In this document: positions 6,992-13,762 of the stretch, one piece after another
Layout: each line of letters opens with the position of its first letter
How positions within the stretch are numbered: position 1 is the stretch's first letter
NCBI GenBank assembly: GCA_031284765.1
Contig: JAITXK010000126.1
Location: 1 to 20,686, forward strand
Source of the DNA: Candidatus Symbiothrix sp.
GTDB taxonomy: Bacteria; Bacteroidota; Bacteroidia; Bacteroidales; Azobacteroidaceae
Length of the DNA: 20,686 nucleotides
Reading direction: 5' to 3'
Made by a program: the position numbers and the translations under genes
The notes under the pieces: generated by a model
Told to the model about the DNA's origin: nothing
Seen by the model: the letters and a program-made list of their open reading frames with translations, nothing else
The model's database searches: none

Positions 6992-7962
6992 TCCCGCACC
7001 CCCTTCAGGGTTTTGCTTGCACTTTCACGCGCCTTTTCCGCCCCCACTTTCGTTACCCGGCGCAAATAAGCCTCATCGTTTTTAATATCGTTGATGCGTT
7101 CGCGGATGGGTGTTGTTGCGTGGATGATGTCTTCGGACAACTGTTTTTTCAAACTGCCATACCATTTCGTTTCGCCGGCATTCCAAAGTGCATTGTAATG
7201 CGCCACCACCTCAGGTGTAGAAACCACTTGGAGAATGGTAAACAGATTTTCGATATAATCCGGTTTGGGAAGGTTGGGAGCTTCGGGGCCATTGTCGGTT
7301 AATGCGCCCTTAACCTTCTTTTCGATGACTTTCGGCTCGTCAATCAGATAGATGCAATTGCCTTCCGACTTGCCCATTTTACCACTGCCGTCCAATCCGG
7401 GGATTTTAATCAGTTCCTGACCGAAGTTATAAGCCGCCGGTTGTTTGAAAAAGTTCACACCGTATTTATGATTGAAGCGGTTGGCGTAGTTGCGGGTCAT
7501 TTCCAAATGTTGCTCCTGGTCTTTTCCCACCGGAACATAATCGGCGTTGTGTATCAAAATATCGGTAGCCATCAGCACCGGATAGGTCAACAAACCGGCA
7601 TTGACATTACTCGGATTCTGACGCGCTTTTGTTTTGAAGGATACCGTTTTCTCCAATTCGCCCAAATAGGCGTGCATATTCAGCAAAAGATACAATTCGG
7701 CAATTTCCGGCACATCGCTTTGGATATAGATGGTTGCTTTCTCGGGATCTAATCCACAAGCCAGATATTCGGAAAGTACATTTTTCACGTTGACGTGCAA
7801 CATTTTGGGGTCGGGATGCGTGGTCAGCGAATGCCAATCCGCGATAAAGAAATAGCAGTTGTTTTCTTCCTGCATCTTTAAGAAGTTGATCAAAGCACCG
7901 TAATAATTTCCCAAGTGCAGATTGCCCGTCGGGCGAATGCCGCTTAGTACTGTTTTCATCAT
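6967..7962 (-). CDS. trpS: Tryptophan--tRNA ligase
   Basis: Class I aminoacyl-tRNA synthetase charging tRNA-Trp. The 331-residue length is normal. The HIGH-type signature is PTGNLHLGNY at residues 11-20, the KMSKS loop is KMGKS at 195-199 within DGSGKMGKSE, and the tryptophan/ATP pocket segments FFIADWHSLT (39-48), LLTYPVLMATDIL (124-136) and VPVGKDQEQHLE (143-154) are intact. Two ATGs are adjacent (7960-7962 and 7957-7959); either gives MKTVLSGIRPTG. A TACCTTTG box lies 15 nt upstream of the first. The gene leads the minus-strand run that continues through the DUF1599 gene to folE. The last codons contain G-runs (see 6919-6991). Confidence 0.97.
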   Translation of the reverse strand: MMKTVLSGIRPTGNLHLGNYYGALINFLKMQEENNCYFFIADWHSLTTHPDPKMLHVNVKNVLSEYLACGLDPEKATIYIQSDVPEIAELYLLLNMHAYLGELEKTVSFKTKARQNPSNVNAGLLTYPVLMATDILIHNADYVPVGKDQEQHLEMTRNYANRFNHKYGVNFFKQPAAYNFGQELIKIPGLDGSGKMGKSEGNCIYLIDEPKVIEKKVKGALTDNGPEAPNLPKPDYIENLFTILQVVSTPEVVAHYNALWNAGETKWYGSLKKQLSEDIIHATTPIRERINDIKNDEAYLRRVTKVGAEKARESASKTLKGVREIMGFRGE

Positions 7963-7977
7963 TTATTCATTTTGATG

Positions 7978-7985
7978 CAAAGGTA
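7978..7985 (-). promoter_or_regulatory. Probable -7 box of the trpS promoter
   Basis: The minus strand reads TACCTTTG here, a full match to TAnnTTTG, within TACTACCTTTG, the same 11 bases found before lptG. The expected TTG about 20 nt upstream is absent (the sequence there reads TTTTAA). The box falls in the 34-nt gap between the aminotransferase stop and trpS, giving a leader of roughly 10 nt. Confidence 0.5.
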
Positions 7986-7996
7986 GTATATTTTGG

Positions 7997-9208
7997 CTAA
8001 ATATTAAAAGAAGTGTCGGCGAATTTCGCCGTCGCCTCCTTCACCCGTTTCATCGCCTCCACCAGCAATTCATCAGCGGCAGCATAAGAGAAACGGATGC
8101 AATCCGGCGCACCGAAAGCAAGCCCGCCGACAGCGGCCACATGAGCCTCTTCCAACAGGAACATGGCTAATTCCGCCGAATTGGCAATCGTTTTGCCGTG
8201 GATGGTTTTGCCGATATAATACGAGCAATCGGGAAATAAATAGAAAGCGCCTTGCGGTTTGTTGACTTTGAAGCCGGGGATTTCACTGCACAACTTGACC
8301 ATCAGATTTCGGCGACGTTCAAAAGCCTGACGCATGGTTTCTACGCAATCTTGTGGACCGTTGTAGGCGGCTTCGGCGGCTTTTTGTGCAATCGAACTGG
8401 GGCCGGATGTATATTGACTTTGCAGTTTGTTGCAGGCGGAGGCAATCCATTGCGGGGCGGCAATCCAGCCTAAACGCCAGCCGGTCATGGCATAGCCTTT
8501 CGATACGCCGTTGATGATTACCACGCGCTCACGCACATTTTCAAATTGGGCGATGCTTTCGTGTTGGCCGATGTAATTGATGTGTTCGTATATTTCGTCG
8601 GAGAGAATCGTGATGTCCGGATACTTTGCCAGGATATCGGCCAGGCCTTTCAATTCGTCTTTGGAATATACGCTGCCGGTCGGATTGGAGGGCGAACAGA
8701 GAATCAAGGCTTTGGTCTTCGGCGTGATTGCTGCTTCCAATTGCGCGGGCGTGATTTTGAAATCCTGTTCAATACCTGCCGTAACTACGACGTTGACGCC
8801 TTCTGCCAATTTGACCATTTCGACATAACTTACCCAATACGGAGCGGGGACAATCACTTCATCGCCCGGGCCGACAATCGACATCAACACGTTGCAAACC
8901 GATTGTTTTGCACCGTTGGAACAAACGATTTGGGAGGGTGCATACTCCAATTGATTTTCGCGTTTGAGCTTGCTCACAATGGCTTTTTGCAGCGAAAGGT
9001 AGCCCGGAGCGGGAGAATAGAATGAGAAATTATCGGCGATAGCCTGTTTTGCCGCGTCCTTGATGAAATCGGGCGTGTTGAAATCGGGTTCGCCTACACT
9101 TAAATTAATCACGTCGATACCCTGCGCTTTCAATTCATTGCTTTTTTGTGACATCGCCAGGGTCTCGGAGGGAGACAAGGCTGCTAAACGTTTGGAAACT
9201 TGAGACAT
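7997..9208 (-). CDS. Pyridoxal-phosphate aminotransferase, aspartate aminotransferase type
   Basis: Class I/II PLP-dependent transaminase of 403 residues, most like bacterial type Ib aspartate aminotransferases (aspartate + 2-oxoglutarate to oxaloacetate + glutamate). The cofactor Lys237 is in NGVSKGYAMTGWRLGW (233-248). Other PLP contacts are Asn175 in SPSNPTG, Asp204 and Tyr207 in LSDEIYEH, and NGAKQ near 98-102. The substrate-carboxylate arginine is in the C-terminal CIRFSYA. N-terminal INLSVGEPDF and FYSPAPGYLSLQKAI are family features. It starts at the ATG at 9206-9208, 31 nt after the lptG-like gene, so co-transcription is likely. Exact substrate range cannot be read from sequence, hence no gene symbol. 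Confidence 0.93.
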   Translation of the reverse strand: MSQVSKRLAALSPSETLAMSQKSNELKAQGIDVINLSVGEPDFNTPDFIKDAAKQAIADNFSFYSPAPGYLSLQKAIVSKLKRENQLEYAPSQIVCSNGAKQSVCNVLMSIVGPGDEVIVPAPYWVSYVEMVKLAEGVNVVVTAGIEQDFKITPAQLEAAITPKTKALILCSPSNPTGSVYSKDELKGLADILAKYPDITILSDEIYEHINYIGQHESIAQFENVRERVVIINGVSKGYAMTGWRLGWIAAPQWIASACNKLQSQYTSGPSSIAQKAAEAAYNGPQDCVETMRQAFERRRNLMVKLCSEIPGFKVNKPQGAFYLFPDCSYYIGKTIHGKTIANSAELAMFLLEEAHVAAVGGLAFGAPDCIRFSYAAADELLVEAMKRVKEATAKFADTSFNI

Positions 9209-9218
9209 AATGATGCTG

Positions 9219-9236
9219 TTTTAATAGATTATTGAA
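9219..9236. repeat. 18-bp near-palindromic repeat, copy 2
   Basis: Identical to 3039-3056. Allowing one single-base gap, the match extends to ATGA on the right. This copy lies 11-28 nt upstream of the aminotransferase start codon, in the 31-nt gap after the lptG-like gene. Both copies thus lie just in front of a start codon. Confidence 0.45.
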
Positions 9237-9239
9237 TGA

Positions 9240-10718
9240 TCACTTGTATGATTTGTGCTTTTTATTGAACTTCGCCCACCACTTTTGAATAGCGATTTTC
9301 CAGTCGTCGGGATTCAGCATCGCGGAATCGTTCAATGCCTGATAAGTAAAGAAAATACCCAATACGCCCAACAGAATGGAACTGAGCCAAACGCCTTCCG
9401 ATACCGGCCAAACATCCTGTTTTGCCATTTTCGTACCGAAGGTATCAACCGTATAATACAATAAATACAGCACGACGGACAGCACGGCGGGCAATCCCAA
9501 ACCCCCTTTCCGAATAATTGCGCCTAACGGAGCGCCGATAAAAAAGAACAGCAGGCAGGAAAGCGCCAACGAAAATCGCTTTTCAAACTGAATGCTGTGC
9601 AAAAGCAATTGCTTTTGGGAATCCGACTGCTGAATGCTGGAATAATTGTATTCAGATAAAACCCGTTCCGATCTGGATTTTGCCTGTTGCATATAGTGAA
9701 TCTGCTTGTCAATATTCAGTTGCTTGTAATACGCATCCAATCCTTGTGCAAACAGGGAATCGTTTTTGGCATCCGCAACAGAGGCTGTATAGTACCGTTC
9801 GCCTTTAAACGTTTGAGCATAGACTTGTTTCTTAAACAACTCGGCCGTTTGGATGGCAAGACTGTCCTGCTCGTATTGAACGGAATCGATATAGGTGGTT
9901 AATTCGTGCATGTTTTTCCCTGTTTCACGACTTCCCATAATTGATTCATCTGCCATTTCAAAGTCAGAAGGGAAATAGATAAGTATTTTCCTTAACATAA
10001 ACGTTTCGCGGGAGTAAGGAATTTTTTCGGTAACGTTGCGCGTTCTGCGGGTATTCAAATTTTGGAAAGACGTGCCGCTGTACAATGTCAGTGTCAGGTG
10101 CTGCTTGTCGTCCATCATATTGAGTTTGCCGGAATCGGCCACAATCACTTTTGCGTTTTCAAATCCGTCGGAATAATCGTAAATCATCATCTTCCGCAAC
10201 ATGCCGCCTTTCTTGTCCTTGTGGCGGACATAGACGTTGTATCCGGGAATTTCTTTATAAAAACTGCCTTCGGGAATTTCCAATTCGGGCGATTTCTGCC
10301 GGAGCGACAACATAATCGTCCACATCTTGGTTTGTGCGCGGGGAACCATCTCGTTTTGAAAATAAAAAGAAATGGCTGAAATAACCAGTACGCTATAAAT
10401 CAACGGCTTCATAATCCTCAGCAGGGAAATGCCGGAGGCTTTCATTGCCAACAGTTCCAAATGTTCGCCCAAATTGCCGAAAGTCATCAACGAGCCTAAA
10501 AGAATGGACAAGGGTAAAGCCATCGGCGTAAAAGTCAACGCGGCATAGAAAAACAGTTGCGCCAGAACGCCCAGTCCGACGCCTTTTCCTACCATGGTGT
10601 CAATATGCATGAAGACAAACTGCATCAGGAGAATGAACAGGCAAACGCTGTAGGTTGCCAGCAACAGCGGGAGAAACGTTTCTAAAACAAATGTGTATAG
10701 TCTTTTTATGCGAAACAT
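9240..10718 (-). CDS. LptG/LptF-type (YjgP/YjgQ family) permease
   Basis: Inner-membrane subunit of the type that, with LptB and a partner permease, extracts lipopolysaccharide for transport to the outer membrane. The 492-residue protein has three N-terminal membrane segments (LLLATYSVCLFILLMQFVF; LAQLFFYAALTFTPMALPLS; a third, LIYSVLVISAISFYF, before NEMVPRAQ), a long periplasmic beta-jellyroll region, and three C-terminal segments (FSLALSCLLFFFIGAPLGAI; GLPAVLSVVLYLLYYTV; VWLSSILLGVLGIFFTY). IGAPLGAIIRKGGLG is the family signature before the last helices. The reading frame extends to 10775, but a promoter at 10745-10775 lies inside that extension, so the ATG at 10716-10718 (MFRIKRLYTFVLE) is the start. 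About 100 residues longer than proteobacterial LptG because of an inserted periplasmic segment (Ser/Gln/Lys-rich, roughly 260-390), usual in Bacteroidota. Confidence 0.9.
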   Translation of the reverse strand: MFRIKRLYTFVLETFLPLLLATYSVCLFILLMQFVFMHIDTMVGKGVGLGVLAQLFFYAALTFTPMALPLSILLGSLMTFGNLGEHLELLAMKASGISLLRIMKPLIYSVLVISAISFYFQNEMVPRAQTKMWTIMLSLRQKSPELEIPEGSFYKEIPGYNVYVRHKDKKGGMLRKMMIYDYSDGFENAKVIVADSGKLNMMDDKQHLTLTLYSGTSFQNLNTRRTRNVTEKIPYSRETFMLRKILIYFPSDFEMADESIMGSRETGKNMHELTTYIDSVQYEQDSLAIQTAELFKKQVYAQTFKGERYYTASVADAKNDSLFAQGLDAYYKQLNIDKQIHYMQQAKSRSERVLSEYNYSSIQQSDSQKQLLLHSIQFEKRFSLALSCLLFFFIGAPLGAIIRKGGLGLPAVLSVVLYLLYYTVDTFGTKMAKQDVWPVSEGVWLSSILLGVLGIFFTYQALNDSAMLNPDDWKIAIQKWWAKFNKKHKSYK

Positions 10719-10744
10719 ACGTTGGATTCTGCAGGAAAATCGGA

Positions 10745-10775
10745 CAAAGGTAGTAAAAAGAAAAAGATTAAACAA
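10745..10775 (-). promoter_or_regulatory. Bacteroidota-type promoter for the lptG-like gene
   Basis: On the minus strand TTG (10773-10775) is followed after 20 nt by TACCTTTG (10745-10752). Start of transcription is predicted near 10738, about 20 nt before the ATG at 10718. The 11 bases TACTACCTTTG recur before trpS. The box is divergent from the nusB promoter about 60 nt away. Confidence 0.7.
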
Positions 10776-10811
10776 TTAGCCGGTCTATACCCAATTTTTC
10801 AATTTTATTCG

Positions 10812-10819
10812 TACCTTTG
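10812..10819 (+). promoter_or_regulatory. Probable -7 box of the nusB promoter
   Basis: TACCTTTG, a full match to TAnnTTTG, 24 nt before the ATG at 10844. No TTG is found at the usual distance upstream, only T-rich sequence. It overlaps a TTG that would otherwise extend the nusB frame to 10817, which argues against that longer start. Confidence 0.55.
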
Positions 10820-10843
10820 TGCCCGTTAAAAGTTCTTTGCAAA

Positions 10844-11770
10844 ATGATAAATCGCATTCTAACTCGCATTAAGATACTGCAAACAGTATATGCTCACTGT
10901 CAAAAAGACAATTCCTCTATCAATAATGCAGAAAATGAATTGGTGCACAGCCTGCAAAAGTCTTACGACCTTTACCATTATCTCTTGTTGTTGATTGGCA
11001 TGCTGACTGATATGGAACAGAAAAAAATAGATGCTTTACAATATAAGTTCTTGTTGACGGAAGAAGACCGTAATCCCAATATTCGCTTTATCAACAATCG
11101 TTTTGCCGAACAATTGCGCACCAACGAAACACTCGAAAAATTCGTCAATCAAAATGGCTTTCTGTGGGACGATGATGACACCGGTTTTATCCGTAATCTG
11201 CTCAACGAAATTCTCAAATCCGATATCTATGCGGAATACTTGCAGTCGCCCGATACTTACGAATCAGACCGGGAATTTTGGTACAAAGCTTTCAAAACCA
11301 TTATCCTGAACAGCGCAGAACTCGAAGATATATTGGAAGAAAAAAACATTTATTGGGATGGCGATTTGGATATCATTGGCACTTTTTCGCTGAAAACCAT
11401 CAAACAGTTCAGGGAAAAAAACGGCACCCAGCAAGCGCTACTCCCCATGTTCCATAGTGATGCAGACCGTCAATTTGCCATTAGCTTGCTTCACAAAGCC
11501 ATTCTGGAACAGGAAGAAAACACCAAACTCATCACCGCTCAAATCAAAAACTGGGAATTGGAACGCATTGCTTTGCTCGATTTATACATTATGCAAATCG
11601 CCCTGGCCGAAATTAAGAATTTCCCTGAAATACCGGTCTGCATATCATTAAATGAATATATTGACCTTGCAAGATATTACAGTACGCCGAAAAGCGCCAC
11701 TTTTATCAACGGTATTTTAGATAAAATTGTCACAGAATTACAAAATGAAGGCAAGTTGTTCAAAAATTGA
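10844..11770 (+). CDS. nusB: Transcription antitermination factor NusB
   Basis: RNA-binding protein that joins NusE/S10 at boxA to form antitermination complexes, chiefly on rRNA operons. The product is 308 residues, about twice the length of E. coli NusB, as in other Bacteroidota. The N-terminus (MINRILTRIKILQTVYAHCQ) echoes the first NusB helix, the middle is an acidic helical extension, and the C-terminal ~130 residues carry the recognisable NusB core: FAISLLHKAILEQEENTKLI, WELERIALLDLYIMQIALAE and ISLNEYIDLARYYSTPKSA, then FINGILDKI. I start at the ATG at 10844 because the promoter's -7 box overlaps the earlier TTG. It heads a plus-strand run nusB-yajC-micro-ORF-coaE. Confidence 0.93.
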   Translation: MINRILTRIKILQTVYAHCQKDNSSINNAENELVHSLQKSYDLYHYLLLLIGMLTDMEQKKIDALQYKFLLTEEDRNPNIRFINNRFAEQLRTNETLEKFVNQNGFLWDDDDTGFIRNLLNEILKSDIYAEYLQSPDTYESDREFWYKAFKTIILNSAELEDILEEKNIYWDGDLDIIGTFSLKTIKQFREKNGTQQALLPMFHSDADRQFAISLLHKAILEQEENTKLITAQIKNWELERIALLDLYIMQIALAEIKNFPEIPVCISLNEYIDLARYYSTPKSATFINGILDKIVTELQNEGKLFKN

Positions 11771-11771
11771 T

Positions 11772-11779
11772 TACATTTG
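11772..11779 (+). promoter_or_regulatory. Possible -7 box before yajC
   Basis: TACATTTG matches TAnnTTTG directly after the nusB stop codon and 29 nt before the yajC ATG. No well-spaced TTG lies upstream (the nearest is 13 nt away), so this is a weak internal promoter candidate. Confidence 0.35.
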
Positions 11780-11808
11780 TCGGTTCAAAAAAATAATATA
11801 AACAAGTT

Positions 11809-12126
11809 ATGATTTTAAGCATTTTATTACAAGCAGAAGCAGCAGCTCCGAAAGACGGAGGATTGTTCGGCGGCGGCGCCAGTGGCATTTTGATGATGGT
11901 CGCTTTATTTGCCATCATGTATTTCTTTATGATTCGTCCGCAACAAAAAAAACAAAAAGAAATCGAAAAACAACGCGCCTCGATGAGAGTCGGCGACAAA
12001 GTAGTTACTTCCGGCGGTATCCACGGTAAACTCAAAGAAATCAATGATGCCGATTATGTGGTTGAAATTGCCGAAGGCATCAAAATCAAAATTGACAAAG
12101 CAGCCGTGTTTGCAGCAGCGCAATGA
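11809..12126 (+). CDS. yajC: Preprotein translocase accessory subunit YajC
   Basis: Small single-pass inner-membrane protein that associates with SecDF and the SecYEG translocon. The 105-residue protein has a short N-terminal Ala/Gly-rich stretch, one membrane segment (ILMMVALFAIMYFFMIRP, about 27-44), the family signature RPQQKKQKE immediately after it, and a small cytoplasmic beta domain with GDKVVTSGGIHGKL and VVEIAEGIKIKIDK. It starts at the ATG at 11809 and lies 38 nt after nusB. Its TGA overlaps the ATG of the next micro-ORF (ATGA), so the two are translationally coupled. Confidence 0.96.
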   Translation: MILSILLQAEAAAPKDGGLFGGGASGILMMVALFAIMYFFMIRPQQKKQKEIEKQRASMRVGDKVVTSGGIHGKLKEINDADYVVEIAEGIKIKIDKAAVFAAAQ

Positions 12127-12260
12127 TTGCCAATAAAACAACCATCAATCAAAAAGCCAAAGCATTTTTCAAGAGCAAAACTTGGAAAGAAATGTTGATG
12201 TTTCTCCTTTTTGTGGGACTTGCTTTTGGATTTTGGGTGTTGCAATACGCTCGTCAATAA
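12123..12260 (+). CDS. 45-residue membrane micro-ORF resembling the anchor of a YbbR-like protein
   Basis: A 45-codon frame: a basic N-terminus (KKs around FFKSKTWKE, residues 15-23), then one membrane segment MLMFLLFVGLAFGFWVLQ (24-41), then YARQ and a stop. It starts at the ATG overlapping the yajC stop (ATGA) and ends 9 nt before coaE. In Bacteroidota as I know them, the gene between yajC and coaE encodes a YbbR/CdaR-like protein of about 300 residues whose N-terminus has this same form: basic stretch, membrane helix, then FWxLQ entering the extracytoplasmic YbbR repeats. Here only the anchor remains and there is no space for the ectodomain in any frame, so this is a clean domain loss and not a frameshift. 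It may be a functional micro-protein or a remnant. Without a search the homology is inference. Confidence 0.6.
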   Translation: MIANKTTINQKAKAFFKSKTWKEMLMFLLFVGLAFGFWVLQYARQ

Positions 12261-12269
12261 GACAAACCC

Positions 12270-12863
12270 ATGAAAGTGCTGGGCATAACCGGTGGAATCG
12301 GAAGCGGGAAATCCGTTGTTTCCAAATTATTGGAAATGCATGGAATACCTGTTTATAATACCGACAAAGCCGCTGCTGTACTCAGCAATTTTTCGGTTGC
12401 AATACGCAAAAAATTATCCGAACGATTCGGCGAAAGTATCTATGCCGAAGGCCTTTTAAACCGGATTCTGTTGGCTTCATTGATTTTCAATGATTCGGAC
12501 GCTTTGGCTTTCGTTAATTCGGTCATTCATCCCGCCGTGCAGGAAGATTTTTTGGAATGGAAAACGGCTCATTCCGACTGCAAACTGGCAGGTATAGAGT
12601 CGGCTATTTTATTTGAATCCGGTTTGGCTCGATTTGTTGATGTAACTATCAATGTGTCAGCCCCTTTGGATAAGCAAATTCAGCGTACACAAAAAAGAAA
12701 CAATCTAAATAGAGAAGAGATTTTAAACCGAATCAACCGTCAAATGTCAGATACAATGCGTAGCGATTTAGTGGATTATATTCTAATCAATGATAATGAA
12801 CAAGCATTGATTCCACAAGTTGAAAGTTTGTTAAAACGGATAGAATCACAAGATTTTGTTTAA
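12270..12863 (+). CDS. coaE: Dephospho-CoA kinase
   Basis: Last enzyme of coenzyme A synthesis; phosphorylates the 3'-OH of dephospho-CoA with ATP in the cytoplasm. The 197-residue product has the P-loop GITGGIGSGKS (5-15), the substrate-binding segment HGIPVYNTDKAA (24-35), the conserved HP of VIHPAVQEDF, ESAILFESGL, and the lid region RTQKRNNLNREEI followed by RINRQMSDTMRSDLVDYIL. In the VYNTDKAA motif an Asn stands where many homologues have the first Asp of DxD; the second Asp is kept. It starts at the ATG at 12270, 9 nt after the micro-ORF, and ends at 12863. Confidence 0.95.
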   Translation: MKVLGITGGIGSGKSVVSKLLEMHGIPVYNTDKAAAVLSNFSVAIRKKLSERFGESIYAEGLLNRILLASLIFNDSDALAFVNSVIHPAVQEDFLEWKTAHSDCKLAGIESAILFESGLARFVDVTINVSAPLDKQIQRTQKRNNLNREEILNRINRQMSDTMRSDLVDYILINDNEQALIPQVESLLKRIESQDFV

Positions 12864-12868
12864 TTTTG
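12861..12868 (+). promoter_or_regulatory. Possible -7 box before the DUF5606-like gene
   Basis: TAATTTTG overlaps the coaE stop codon and lies 24 nt before the ATG at 12893. A correctly spaced upstream TTG was not found. It overlaps the region of a longer in-frame start at 12866, supporting the later ATG. Confidence 0.45.
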
Positions 12869-12892
12869 TGCTTGAAACGAAAAAAAAAGATT

Positions 12893-13324
12893 ATGCTAAA
12901 AGAAATTTTATCCATTTCCGGTAAGCCCGGCCTTTTCAAATTAATTTTACAAGGAAAAAATATGTTTATTGCCGAATCGTTGCTTGATCACAAGCGCGGA
13001 CCGGTGTATATGCGCGATAAAGTCATATCGTTAGGCGATATTTCGATTTACACGAGTGAAGAAGAAGTTCCGTTGGCAACCGTTCTCAGCAGCATCAAGG
13101 AAAAAGAAAACGGAAATGCCATTGAATTTGACAAATCTATCACTCCCGATGCACTGAAAACCTATTTTGAAACCATTCTTCCTCAATTCGATCGTGAGCG
13201 TGTGTATCCATCCGACATCAAAAAAATCATGACCTGGTATAATTTATTGGTTCAAGAAGGATTAACCGATTTCAGCATCGAAAAAGCGGAAGACAACGCA
13301 AAAGAGGAAGCAAAAGCAGAATAA
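12893..13324 (+). CDS. Conserved protein, DUF5606-like
   Basis: A 143-residue soluble protein with no signal peptide or membrane segment. It opens MLKEILSISGKPGLFKLILQ, continues with ESLLDHKRGPVYMRDKVISL and GDISIYTSEEEVPL, then a helical part with LKTYFETILPQFDRERVYPS and DIKKIMTWYNLL, ending in an acidic Lys/Glu/Ala tail. I recognise this N-terminus and the ISLGDISIYT pattern from the Bacteroidota-restricted family DUF5606; the assignment is from memory and the function is unknown. The frame is open back to 12866, but those residues (MCLKRKKKI) are low-complexity and lie over a promoter-like box, so the ATG at 12893 is chosen. It follows coaE by 29 nt and is followed by a hairpin at 13328-13356. 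Confidence 0.82.
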   Translation: MLKEILSISGKPGLFKLILQGKNMFIAESLLDHKRGPVYMRDKVISLGDISIYTSEEEVPLATVLSSIKEKENGNAIEFDKSITPDALKTYFETILPQFDRERVYPSDIKKIMTWYNLLVQEGLTDFSIEKAEDNAKEEAKAE

Positions 13325-13327
13325 GAC

Positions 13328-13356
13328 CTGTCTGCGAGTCAAGCCCGCAGAGACAG
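13328..13356 (+). terminator. Hairpin after the DUF5606-like gene, weak terminator candidate
   Basis: CTGTCTGCG (13328-13336) can pair with CGCAGAGACAG (13346-13356) with a 2-nt bulge and a 9-nt loop, beginning 3 nt after the stop codon. It is GC-rich against AT-rich flanks, but is followed by AACAAAATAA and not by a T-run, so it may attenuate or protect the mRNA end more than terminate. Confidence 0.4.
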
Positions 13357-13385
13357 AACAAAATAATAGTTGACAAAAATAAAGA

Positions 13386-13685
13386 ATGATGTTTGAATAC
13401 GATGACGAAGCAGCAGTAAAGTGTATGCAAAACGCGCTTCCACAGGAATTAAAAAGTCGTTTTAGTGACGACGATCTTTACTACATCCTGGATGTAATTT
13501 GTGAGTTTTACGAAAAACGCGATTGGTTGGCTGATGATGATGAAGAAAAAGAAGAACAGGAATTGATTCACTTCATCATTCAGCAAGCAAAAAAAGATGA
13601 GATAGGCGCATTTTCGGAAGAAGAAATTTGTCTCGTTTTGGCAGCCGAAGCAGCTTATTCGGATACTTTAACGATTCCTGAATAA
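13386..13685 (+). CDS. Small acidic conserved protein of unknown function
   Basis: A 99-residue, strongly acidic, helical cytoplasmic protein. It begins MMFEYDDEAAVKCMQNALPQ, then has FSDDDLYYILDVICEFYEK, a run of Asp/Glu/Lys (ADDDEEKEEQE) in the middle, and IQQAKKDEIGAFSEEEICLV followed by AAEAAYSDTL. The repeated (F/A)S(D/E)(D/E)(D/E) followed by a hydrophobic helix suggests two similar halves. I recall uncharacterised Bacteroides proteins with the same plan but cannot name a family. Two adjacent ATGs (13386 and 13389) could start it. It is 61 nt after the DUF5606-like gene, with a hairpin in the gap, and precedes the OmpA-like gene. No TAnnTTTG box was found in front. Very low pI would suit a protein-protein contact role, which is only a guess. 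Confidence 0.72.
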   Translation: MMFEYDDEAAVKCMQNALPQELKSRFSDDDLYYILDVICEFYEKRDWLADDDEEKEEQELIHFIIQQAKKDEIGAFSEEEICLVLAAEAAYSDTLTIPE

Positions 13686-13762
13686 TATTTCGAGCATAGT
13701 GGCAAGGTATTTGTTGTATAAAGGACTAATATAAATCTAACAATTTTAATAATTTAATTTCA

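Noticed and set aside
10719..10775. N-terminal extension of the lptG-like gene to 10775
   Set aside because: The extension contains a full promoter (TTG, 20 nt, TACCTTTG) and adds residues not typical of the family.
10817..10843. Upstream TTG start extending nusB by nine residues
   Set aside because: The TTG lies in the TACCTTTG promoter box and the ATG at 10844 matches NusB N-termini.
12866..12892. Extension of the DUF5606-like gene to 12866
   Set aside because: It is a lysine-rich low-complexity stretch overlapping a -7 box; MLKEILSISGKPG at 12893 is the family start.
13370..13375. TTGACA, a sigma-70 type -35 sequence before the 99-residue gene
   Set aside because: Only 11 nt before the start codon with no matching -10, and Bacteroidota use a different consensus.
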